DNA of 64,000 nucleotides. It comes from Pomphorhynchus laevis. Taxonomy: Eukaryota > Acanthocephala > Palaeacanthocephala > Echinorhynchida > Pomphorhynchidae. Position 1 is the stretch's first letter. Every line of letters begins with the position of its first letter. Positions 12,430-23,800 of this stretch are shown here, one piece after another. Below the pieces are notes generated by a model. The model was not told where the DNA came from and did not search any database. It saw only the letters and a program-made list of their open reading frames with translations. The translations under genes were made by a program, and so were the position numbers. The stretch lies in contig WNNJ02001433.1 in NCBI GenBank assembly GCA_012934845.2, forward strand, positions 186,001 to 250,000, read 5' to 3'.

Positions 12430-12690
12430 CGGGCCGTTACGAGCCGTTTAACGGCATCATTGCCACTGTCGTTTTTGTTTCGCCCGCTTTTTGCCACAAG
12501 TTGGTAGCCCCGCGCTCGTCAGAATGCTGACTACCAACTCTTCTCCTTTTGAAATTTGACTTATCCAGAGCGCAAGCCACGTACCGAGAGCGACAGCTCG
12601 AATCTCGGATAAGTCAAATTTTAAATGGAGAAGAGTTGGTAATCAGCCTTCTGACAAGCCCGGGGCTACCAGTCAAGCATCCGAAAGTTT
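12430..12690. repeat. Inverted repeat with hammerhead-like motif (family F7)
   Basis: Two arms (about 12501-12556 and 12603-12673) are near-perfect reverse complements around a GC-rich centre. Each arm holds a GUUGGUA-type hairpin around CUGACGAG or CUGACAAG, and 12430-12500 holds GGGCGAAAC on the minus strand. The same sequence forms the inverted arms of the element at 53243-54518. I could not build a complete ribozyme model for it. Confidence 0.6.
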
Positions 12691-12798
12691 GATCCTCTGG
12701 TTGTTAATGATGGTCTGCATTGCCAATTGTAGGATTTAAGAGCTCACGCCACCTACAATTTAAGCTAGATGTCGGAAATGCATTTTCACAATGTCAGA

Positions 12799-12872
12799 GG
12801 CAACCGAAACGACGTGTGATAGTTCATCTAACTGACGATGACTGCCGGCTATCACATGACCGTCTAGGAGTG
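12799..12872 (+). ncRNA. Diverged single copy of the 360-bp-repeat hammerhead (family F1)
   Basis: Aligns throughout with the ribozyme segment of the 34.7-36.2 kb array: GGCAACC-GAAAC, then CUGACGA, then CGUC-UAGGAGUG in the same order. The stem III arms differ from the array (UGUGAUAG with CUAUCACA instead of UGAUGGUAG with CUACCAUCA) but still pair, which is compensatory change. Core base changes suggest it is inactive. Confidence 0.6.
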
Positions 12873-12917
12873 ACGAAAGTTTGCAGGCTAAAGAATATGC
12901 TCGATTCAAACACTTAT

Positions 12918-12921
<4 letters not shown>

Positions 12922-12979
<58 letters not shown>
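12922..12979. repeat. (TA)n microsatellite
   Basis: About 29 uninterrupted TA units. Confidence 0.95.
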
Positions 12980-12983
<4 letters not shown>

Positions 12984-13082
12984 CATAAAAACTATTTTGA
13001 ATCAAATAGTAAGCGAGACAGCTTTTGTGAGTGCAAAAGATAGCTTTCGCAGAATTCTTGCAAGTGTAGTTGAGTAAGGTTC

Positions 13083-13160
13083 TACTGTTTTAATAAAATT
13101 TAATAATAATACAAATTTATATAACGTAGCAAATGCGTACAAGCTGCACTTGTACGCATT
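13083..13160 (-). mobile_element. LINE 3'-end fragment
   Basis: The segment holding TTAATAATAATAC and GCAAATGCGTACAAG matches the 3' untranslated end of the LINE copy at 13300-14253. A tiny separate copy of the LINE tail. Confidence 0.65.
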
Positions 13161-13223
13161 TGGACCACTAATATAATTTAGCAGTAGAGTTAAGTGTGAA
13201 TGGTTAGTCCATTCGTATATATT

Positions 13224-13300
13224 GTTCGTTCAGTTCATTCGTTCCACCCGTTTGTTCCATCCGTTTGTTCAGTCCGTTCGTTCAGTCCGTTCGTTCATTT
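13224..13300. repeat. Short tandem repeat, unit close to CGTTCGTTCAGTC
   Basis: Five to six imperfect copies of a 13-base unit lie exactly between two LINE 3' ends (13083-13160 and from 13301). Could be a target sequence or part of the LINE tail. Confidence 0.7.
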
Positions 13301-14253
13301 AATAATAATACAAATTTATTTAACGTGGCAAATGCGTACAAGCTGCACGCTTACAAGTCCACAAACAAAAATGAAAAAGTCAAGCAGATAAATTGTTTAA
13401 ATGGGATCGGATTTGGCGTTTGAAGCACTGCAGGGAAGTTGATTGGCGTATATGAATGGGCAGATGATTCCACGATAGAGGAGCAGCCACCAAGAAGGAG
13501 CGGAGTCCAAAGGAGGTAGAGTAGTTTGGGACATGTAAAAGAAGGGAATTACAGGAACGCAAGGAACAGTAAACAGGACGAGAATTATCAAGAAAAGGAA
13601 GATTGAGAAATGAAGGGGTATGAAGAGTTACAAGGCGGAAAGCAACGATAAGAAGACGAATTTGAACACGACAATAAATTGTAGGCAAATCGAGAGAAAC
13701 AAGATGGTAGGATGTATGATCAAAACGACGAAGACGGCGGAGAATTCGGACGGCTGTGTCGACGATGCGTTGTAGGGGAAGACGAGTGGATTTAGGTGAG
13801 TTGGAAAATAGACTAAGACAATAATCGAGTCTAGAAAAAAGGAGAAGATATGAGAGTCATACAAGAAGGGAAATCGATCAATCTACGAACTTGACGGAGG
13901 TTGCGAAGTATCAAGGTAGATGAGCGTACTTTATCTCTAACGAAAGGTTTAAGTGAAAGTCGGTTGTCGAAATGGAAGCCTAGGAAAACGAGATTATCAA
14001 CGATATGAATAATTGTGGAATTTAATGATACGGAGGGATGTTCTTAGCCGAGTCGTCGAGGTAGGATCTACATAATTTTGGATTTATCAGGACTTAGAGA
14101 CATGCGAAGGGAAGAAAGATGATTGGAAATTGAGACCTGATAATCGGAAGCAGAAACACTAAGATCGTGAATACGATAAACAGGTGCATGAGCATAGATG
14201 AGAATGTCATCAGCATATTGCATAACATGGAAGTTAAATTTATGATAAATCAA
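13301..14253 (-). mobile_element. 5'-truncated CR1/jockey-type LINE
   Basis: Minus-strand frames give the reverse-transcriptase active site QYADDILIYAHAP (near 14215), the LGFHFDNRLSLKPFV block with RSSTLILRNLRQVRRL (about 13880-14020), and the closing block PLSWNHLPIHIRQ with CFKRQIRSHL (13400-13500). The copy starts at the active-site motif, so it is 5'-truncated, and carries several frameshifts. Same family as the split LINE at 5443-5786 and 11774-12290. Confidence 0.82.
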
Positions 14254-14555
14254 ATATATATAATTATTTAATATTATAATTATTTAATAATTATATAATA
14301 TATATAATTATTTTTTAATTTTAAATTTAATAGATTATTGTTTATTGATTTAAAAACTAATTATAGACGCTTATATTTTATATTTTTTCTTACATATATA
14401 TCGAACATTTCATATATAAATAAATTGAAAATACATATTCATTATAAAAATAAATTTTATAAAATAAATAATCAAATAAATTATACGTCAGTAAATTTAC
14501 AGATATAAAACAAATTAATATTATCAAACACCAATTGTAACACATTTTTTGTCAA
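14254..14555. other. AT-rich intergenic stretch
   Basis: Very AT-rich, nothing recognised; it separates the LINE from the 3' end of the chitinase gene. Confidence 0.5.
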
Positions 14556-14561
14556 TTTATT
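14556..14561 (-). terminator. Poly(A) signal AATAAA of the chitinase gene
   Basis: AATAAA on the minus strand about 115 bases after the chitinase stop codon; the first good signal downstream. Confidence 0.5.
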
Positions 14562-14675
14562 ACGTGTTTATACTAAATGTCTATTTACCAAATTTAATTC
14601 TACGAACAAATTCTACATTTCTAATTCTACATACTAGCGATTATCACAACTGAATAGCAACTTAATGTTAATTTG

Positions 14676-14839
14676 TCAACATTTAACATTATTGGCCCAG
14701 TCGCATGCTTGAGCTTCATCACTGAATAGTGTATTTTCAGGACAGGTAGCGAAAAAATTGCCTGTCCAGCACGAGTAGAAATCCTTGCAGCCACTGCTTT
14801 TATCCGCATAAAATACCTGATCTTCGTTGCAGTTAGAAC
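14676..14839 (-). CDS. Chitinase exon 10: CBM14 domain and stop
   Basis: Starts in phase 1 and encodes [11 protein letters not shown] through ANNVKC and a TGA stop. It carries all six CBM14 cysteines. Confidence 0.88.
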
Positions 14840-17800
14840 CTAAATCATACAATTTCATAACCGATTTGATGTATACAAATGTGAACACATGTTGGTTTTC
14901 TTAAATACATTTATGCACCAATTTTTTTCTCTAACGCATAAATATTTGGCAGATTTAAAATAACAAATTTCGATTTTTGTTGAAAAAGTGCTTGTATGAT
15001 CGTTGCTATGAATTCTTCTCAGCTGATTTTGTCGCATTTGGTTTTTAATTTGTTGCAGCTAAACTCAAATTCCTTGATATCAATATCGTCACGTTTGTAT
15101 ATTTAATCTGATCGCTTATCCATATAATTTCATTATTTGCCACGCTGCCATGCTTGGTCGTTAAATAGGGTCCGATACCTGATAACTTAACAGTTCCTAC
15201 TGATCACCACCAAGCATTATTCGAATACATTCTATAATACTCATCAGCTACTAATCCAATACATACATTTCACATTTTCGTCCTTTTCATGGTGGCTGAC
15301 AATCACTCGATTCGTCTGATGTATTGACAATTAAATTAAATGAATCATACCAGCTAACTGCGTATACGTATTTTATATTATTTATAAATTAAAAATAATG
15401 CTAAATAAAATTTAAATAATTAATAAATAATTAAATAATAATAAATAATTGTTATATAAAATTTAAATTGATAATTAGATCGAACAAAAAATTCCTTATT
15501 TTACATTTTGTAAATTTAATTGAAATCATTTCTGATTCTAAATAGATGTGATGTGATATACAGAAAATATATCCCATTGAGAACTATTCATCTACATGAT
15601 GTTTTATTGAATACTTAATCTACTTAATAAGAAATTATTAGAATTGTCGATGAATTATATTTTCCACCGAGATTTTGGATGGACAGTAGAATATATTCGT
15701 TTTTCAAAGGTGTATTAGTGATTCAAGCAAAAATAAAAATTTGATTATATTTTTCAAATCTTAATCAGATAGCTACTGTACTGAAGTTGCTCTTAAACCT
15801 ACCTGATTACGATTTGCCAGCGGTAATATTTGAAAAAATTTCTTTTTTCCTCAAATCACTTAAACACCCTAAATCTCATTGATTTACATCTATTTTTATT
15901 AAATGACACGCGTTAATTGTTATTACAGACGGAAGATTACATAAACTAGGTCATTAGGGAATAACTTCATTATATAGTTTCGAGGTCCACGACTTCACTC
16001 AATTGATAGACTTGATCTTCATGTAATTATGATAACTGATTTGATAAATCAGATCAGATAACAGAGTCGACGTATTATAAATAATTGTTATAAGATTTTA
16101 TACAATTTATATTTAAAATATAAATTATTTAAATATTGAAATTTATAATAAAAGTCAATTTATATGAATTGACTAAAGATAACAGACAACGTATAAGAAT
16201 ATTATTAGAGATCATCAGGAGGAACAGTTGTGCTATCAGGTTTCGGCTCATATTCCTCGACCCAACATAGCAGCTATGCCAATTACATGGACCAATTTGT
16301 ATGCTATACAGTCACTTATTTTATCACTTTCCACTCCTAGATTTAGAATAGTTTTACCTCGTAATCAACCCAATAGTTGGTCTGATAGAGTAAAATAAGA
16401 TACTGACCCGGCTATCCATATGGCACATTTTAATATGATTTGAACAGTTGTTTAGCAATACCGGGCTCTGCGTATATGCTATCAGGTGTATATATCGATA
16501 GAATCGATAATGTCTTTGTATAATCAGATTGCAGTTATATTACTGGAATGAATATTATATGTATTATGATATAATATACCTAAAACATGCATCCGTGTTT
16601 TTTCACGAAGTGACTATCGTAATTGGCTGTTAAATTTGGCGCGTATATTTAAAGTTTTTGCCCGATAAAATCAAGTGACAATTGAGTTTCTTTTAATATT
16701 TAATATTTTGGTATTATTTTTTTAAACAATTATTTATTATTTGACAATTGAGATAAGGATGAAACCAAATACAAATATTTTATTTCTATAGAATAAATGA
16801 GGACTTGTGTGATTTGGAAGAAATCAGATAAGCTAACTGGGTCTACGTATTTTATATTAGTATATTATTATATCATTATCTTATTTTATATTAGTCATAT
16901 ATTAATCATAATATTGAATTTAAATAATTAAATGATATTAAATAATAAATAATAATTAATAATTGTTATATATAAGATTTTATATAATTTTTATCAATTA
17001 AAATTTTTAATTGAAATTTAACATAAAAGTCAATTTTTATGAATTGACTAATAAATAACAGACGATGCAAACGAATATGGATTAGAGGTCCTAATTAATA
17101 ATATTTTTTTGACGTTACTAGAGGTGTTCTAGTACCTCATACACATGATTCGTTGATTGCCGTCTGCTAATTCTCCTCTGCATCCAGCAGTAAGAGGGAT
17201 CTGGCACTGATGAGTCATTGTGATGATGAAACGGTATCTAATAATATTATCGTCGTTCTTTCTCGTCTGGCTTAAATGATTGTTAATATTTTTTTGGTAT
17301 TTTGTAAAATTACAAGAAAAAATCATCAAACTTACTTGAAAATTAGCAGAAAAATAATTGTTATTAATAATTGTTATTTATAAGATTTTAGATAATTTTT
17401 ATCAATTAAAATTTTTAATTGAAATTTTAAATAAAAGTCAATTTTCATAAATTGACTAATAAATAACATACGATGTATTCGAATAAAAATTAGAGGTCAT
17501 AAGGAGGAACTGATATGTTATCAGGTAAATTTTATGAATGAATTGAATAAATATAATTGATAAATAAATTGAATAAATTAATTATTCAATTATTCAAATT
17601 AATTTTCAATTATTTAAAGTAATTATTCAATTTATTAATTAATAAATTGAATGAATTTGGTATGAATAAATTACATATGAACAAGTTATTCATTTAAACA
17701 ATTTCGTACGAACTCATGCAAATTAGAAAATATTACCTTGTGGTTTATGAGTTGTTATTGGTGGTAAGTTTGTGTCTGATTCTGTTGTCGTAATTATGGA

Positions 17801-20800
17801 TTCGCTGTTGCCATCTGGCTCTGTTACTTGAGTCGAGGACGGTTGTGCTCCCTCTTCTATTGTCGTATACACTGTTCCACTACCTAAAACAAACTAAATT
17901 TAAATTCTTGTGTTACACTTTGATTTTGAAAAGGCAACTTCAAAATATATTATTTTTTGTAATCAGAAATAATTAAATAATACTTTAGTAATATCTATCG
18001 AGTTTACAGATCGTGTATAAATCATTATTTTTATTGTGAATTTAATATATAATCATACATTGAGTGAAAATACCGATTTTATCAATACTTTTACATAAGC
18101 GAATGAACGGGGTCGAACATACGAAGTGAGGTTTGATTTGATGAATTCTGAAAGAATTTGAACACTTTATTGATTACTGGATTCAGTAGATTTTCGATTG
18201 TGTATAATAAATGTAATAAATTTCGTTAGATATATTTATTATTTATTTCGGTAAATTTAGTAGATATTCACTTGCATCTTTTCATTATGCTTAAATTAAT
18301 AATTCCATGTGATCAGTAGAAACGGTTTTATCGACATTTTATTTTTTCATAATAAAATATTTTAAATTTGAATTTATGCAAAAAATATTATAAGGTATAT
18401 TTTATTTTTACAATTTTGTTATTACTTGGTGTTCAAGTTATCAATTACTAAAAACGCAATGTACTTAATTACTTTTATTTTAAAAAATACCTTAAAAGTA
18501 TATATCGGGCCAATTTACTTTATATTTACTTTAAAAATATGTATCGAGCCTATTTAAGGGAACCATTTTAATTTGTAAAATTTGATTTAATAAATTATTT
18601 TTATAAATTAATAATATTAGTATCAAATAATATTTCCTTGTATTAAAATACCAGAAAATAATAAAAGAAATTAATAATGGGTTATTCATTCCGTTGGCGT
18701 TTTTAACAAGCGGGGGCTTAGGATCTGCAGCAGACTCTATAAGACTCTAGAAGGTCTGACCTTCAGACTCTAGAAGGTCTGACCTTCAGACTCTAGAAGT
18801 TCTGTACCGTCCCACGAACTGATCACCGACATGCGAGACAAACTCTCTCACTTTGCAAACTTAAATTTTTCACTCTTTATACGAATAGTAAAATTTTTAT
18901 TTAGTTTTAAAAAAATTCTATTCTCAAAAATTAAAAAATGTAACAGTGCAATTAAAATTAACTATACAAATTTAACCAAACCTAATAGAAAACCACAATG
19001 TCACACCTGCTTTTAATACTTAATGGATCACACTAAGGTCATAATGTGTAATAAAGGACAAAGAATCCATAGATAATATATCTACAATAATCATGTAGAT
19101 CATAATGTATCTACTTTATATTATTTAATGCACTTACTTGGCTCTCCTTTTAGAGTAAATTGACCGTAATGAGTCGAATGACGATAGGTCAATCTTTCCT
19201 TTAAATAGTGTGTCATAGATCTACAAGCAGATATTTCACTTGATTCTCAATATTTTTAAAATTCATATAATGTATATTTATATCCATTAAAGGCAACTCG
19301 TCTTGCTTGTTCATAATAGCAGCGTTCATATTTTTGAAACTGATAAGAAAATCTCGTTTAACTGCAAAATAAAACTCCATTTATTTTTAATAAATGGATA
19401 ATTTAATTAAATAATTCAATAAGATAAGATTTAATAAATTATTTCAAGTTTTCTGTTTTTGATATTGCACTTTTTTATTTTTATCAAGTTGTTTAAATAC
19501 AATTGTGTGAGTAAAATATACAAAGTAAAATGAAATTAAAAAAAGCTTAATCTCAAGTCGAGAAAAATAAAATTTAGAACATCAAACCTTGACCGATTTC
19601 CTCTTTAATCGCATTTAAAAGCGGATAAGGTGAACCGCAGATACCGTTAAAATCATCAAAATCTAAAGACCATACCATTACGCCCTTGTATCCTTTATCC
19701 ATTGCATATTTAACCTAATATTCGATAAGTAAATTAAAATTTAATTTATAAACCGCACTATGTTCAGCACCAAAAATTATAAACCGTTTCATCACGTTAT
19801 AGATTATGAATTAATGATTATAAAAATAATGATTAAATTAATGATTATAAATTATCGATTATTAATTAATTTCATCATCAATGATTATAAATTAATTTGC
19901 TTCAGATGCTACTCGACAAATATTTTAACAAAAATATTTTAGAAACAAATCATATCTTCTCCGTATATCATGTATTGATGTAAATATAATAATAGTTTTA
20001 TTAAGAAACTTACTTTATATGATATTTATTATTAGGATAATATGATAAATATATTAATATAGTGTTAATATATGATATTAATATGATATTTTGTATTAAG
20101 AAAATTGTTATTTAAAAAATTGTTATTTGTTTTATTCTAAAACGATAAGTCTAAGTTTGTCAATATGTTATCGATTAGTTTTAATAAAAATACAAATTTA
20201 AAAATAATTAAAATTGTAAGAATACAAATAAAGTGATAACTATAAAATAATAAAATATAATAAATATAACAAGTAATAAAAATATTAAATAAATAAAACT
20301 AATCGATATATGTACTAAACATATATCTCTAGATGTAATGCAATTGATGTTTATTCGCTCAAAATGACATGTTTAATATGTGATGTTTTTGGTCACTTAT
20401 TACATTGTCTTAATCGATTGTTCACTCTAAGTACCTTTGGCATACTCGTGCCGTCTGCTGGTCCTCCTCTGCATGCAGTAGTGGGAGGTATCTGGCACTA
20501 TGAGTCAAAATAATGACGAAACGGTACCTGGTATCGTTTTGTCGATTCTTTCGTGGCTGCCACATCATACAAACAGAAAATGTCAACGGAAATCTCTCAT
20601 TTTCTTGTAAAATACAAATAAGTTGGCAGATAAATAGAGAGAATGCGCTGGCATTAGCCAGTGCTCTTTGCTAATGATCCTTTTGGTGAATCATGTACCT
20701 AGTTTGCTAGAAATTTTCTAGCTCTAAGTACCTTTGACATACTCGTGCCGTCTGCCGGTCCTCCTCTGCATCCAGTAGTGGGAGGTATCTGGCACTGATG

Positions 20801-23800
20801 AGTCAAAATAATGACGAAACTGTACCTGGTATCGTTTTGTCGATTCTTTCGTGGCTGCCACATCATACAAACAGAAAATGTCAACGGAAATCTCTCATTT
20901 TCCTGTAAAATACAAATAAGTTGGCAGATAAATAGAGAGAATGCGCTGGCATTAGCCAGTGCTCTTTGATAAGGATCCTTTTGGTGAATCATGTACCTAG
21001 TTTGCTAGAAATTTTCTAGCTCTAAGTACCTTTGACATACTCGTGCCGTCTGCCGGTCCTCCTCTGCATCCAGTAGTGGGAGGTATCTGGCACTGATGAG
21101 TCAAAATAATGACGAAACTGTACCTGGTATCGTTTTGTCGATTCTTTCATGGCTGCCACATCATACAAATAGATTAATAAAGTTGATTCATCGATTTGTT
21201 CATTTATTCATTTCTAGAATAGTGAAGTTTAATTATTTTTATTTTAAAATCGAATTTTCAATAGTTAACTGCTATCATCAGGACAAAAGCACAGACACAA
21301 TGCCCTTTCATTTAATTTTACTTTAAATTTTAAATTTAACTATCTCATGTATTTTCCCAATTCTCTTTAAAATTACATAACATTGATATGCCACATATAT
21401 TTAAGAACACGGATATGGCAACATTAAAAATGCGGATATGTGAACACAATACAGTGAACAACGCATTTGCAACAATAATATTATGAGAATAATCAATTCA
21501 TTTTATTCATTCATAATTATAAAAATAATCGATTCATTTAAGTTAAAAAAGTAGATCAACAACACTAGACTTTGACTGAATCTAGACTTTGAAAATGGTT
21601 GTATTATAACAATTAAGATAATGATTAATTAGATAATAAGTGTTTTATAAATCCAATATATTTTATTTCAACACGCTCAAATCATGCGGTAAGTACTAAA
21701 TCACCATATTATTCGCAATAATAGAGTGATGTTGATACAACACTTTTATTTGAGAAGATTGACGAACTTCTAATTCGTATAGAAAATTTAATGAATACGA
21801 ATGTCTCCATATGTCGGACTTCCTTCTGGGGACAGCTGCCTTCGATCACCTCGCAGTCGCATTCCGAATTGCCTCTCTGAATAGCGGCAATAATCCGCTG
21901 CAACAGTTTTCTCCCTGCACGTCCGTCGCTGGTTGTGTGCCGAAGTTTTCTTCCAAGATTTGTCAAAAGTTCCCTCGCGTTATTCCCACGGCGCTCAAGG
22001 ATTCTATGAGTACAGGATCAAAGACAGTAAACGCTGGGTTTACTTAAATTAATGGATTGGTTCAAATCGCTCTTCTGCTTCACTTTACGTTTTAGAAGGT
22101 AGTCTATTATTTTGTATCTGCTTACATTATTTATCTTAAGATGTAAATCTTTTATTTATGGAATGAAACCTGCTATTGTTTTTAATTTTATTAAATTTAG
22201 AAGTTATAACCAGCAAATGTAAAACAAATATATTTTATTTCAATACACCAAGTCATTTGGTAAGTATCACATGACTCTATAATTCGCAATAATAGAGTGA
22301 TGTTGATACAACACTTTTACCTGCGAAGATGGAGGAACTTCTAATTCGGAAGTGTAAAAGCATCTGAAATAAAATAAATACCATAATTTTTTAGTAAATT
22401 ATAATTTTTAAAATAGAAAATTTAACGACCAATTTTTTGCGACAATTTATTAATAATTTAAAATATTTGAATTGGTAAGAGACGGCTGGCTTACTTAATG
22501 TTATTAATTGAAACGACATGACAAGCAAATGAAACTTGAATTTATTTTCAATATTTCGACAGAACAAATATATCGTCATCAGGAATATTTAATCTGAACA
22601 TAAAAGAGAAATTATAAATTACATTTAATTGATTAAATGATTTCAATTTGATTACAATTTTGTATTTTCAGATTAAAAGTATAGATTTTTTTCCTGTAAT
22701 GATAGATTTGTTCCGTCAAAATATTGATAATAAATTCAATTTTAATTAGCTGGAAATTGACTTTCAATTAGTTGCTAATTATTTTTATTAAAATATAATT
22801 ATTAAATATAATTATAAATTCAATTTTTAACTTCAATCACTGCTGATTCGATTGCTGTGATCTTTGTCTTATTGGCAATGACTTAAAAAGCTTTGAGTTC
22901 CTCTATTATAAACTTAATAGATAAGATTATAAGATTATATTTAGCGATAATTGGATTGTTAATGCTAAAACAAGTTTATCTTCTTGTCAAATGCAATTGA
23001 TACAAACATTGCTTTACATGAGGATGTATCTTGCATATAACTTGCATTGAGCTTTTGGCAGAATATCCAGAGAAGATAAATATTGCAAACACTTTGATAA
23101 AATATTCTTGACATGATATAAAATAAATTAAATGGCAGAAATTAGATGGAACTAGAACTGAAAGATACGTCTGCCGTATGTTGAAGATTTTACACTGATG
23201 ACTCACTTTTGCAAATAACGTTTAAAATAGGTATTTCTTATTGTATTAGTAAAATGATCATAATGTCTCGGATTTTTGTGTTTGTAAACATTTTATCCAA
23301 ATAATTGACTCAAAATTACGAAATTGACGCAATTTAAGAAGAGTTTTTAAATTCCGCATATCCACTGATACCATCTATAATGTGCACCGCTACTGAGTTT
23401 TATTGCCTATTAACAGGATATGCCTCAATTTCAGTATTGCATATTTTCATTATTAAATCACCAGGGCAGGTTATTTTCAAAGACATTAAATATACCTTGG
23501 CCTTTAAACTTCTTGGATCATCGTAACCAATAAACATACCGCTTCCCACTGCATACGGAACTTCTAAATTGCTATCGTAATTTGATGTTACATCTGAGTC
23601 TAATAACGGGCATATCTAAAATAATAGTATTTAATTTTTAAAATTTTAACTAGTCATTTTAAAAGCATAAACATTACCTCATAATAGGCAGCCATTCCTG
23701 CTTGACGTGTATATTCAAAAGCTGGGCATGATCCACTTGGAATGTCACCAAATTGTGCGTTATTAGTTGAAACACCATACACGCGACCATATAGAGGAAG

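Larger units (their letters stand above)
20424..21170 (+). mobile_element. Retrozyme-like tandem array, 298-bp units (family F4)
   Basis: About 2.5 head-to-tail units with period 297-298 bp, each carrying a type III hammerhead. Units 2 and 3 are almost identical. The array breaks off after CATCATACAA at about 21168. Lies in chitinase intron 7 on the strand opposite the gene. A repeat of this size with a self-cleaving RNA per unit and no protein fits the animal retrozyme pattern. Confidence 0.8.

Noticed and set aside
12760-13043. Open frames with long YIYIYI runs on both strands
   Set aside because: They translate the (TA)n microsatellite.
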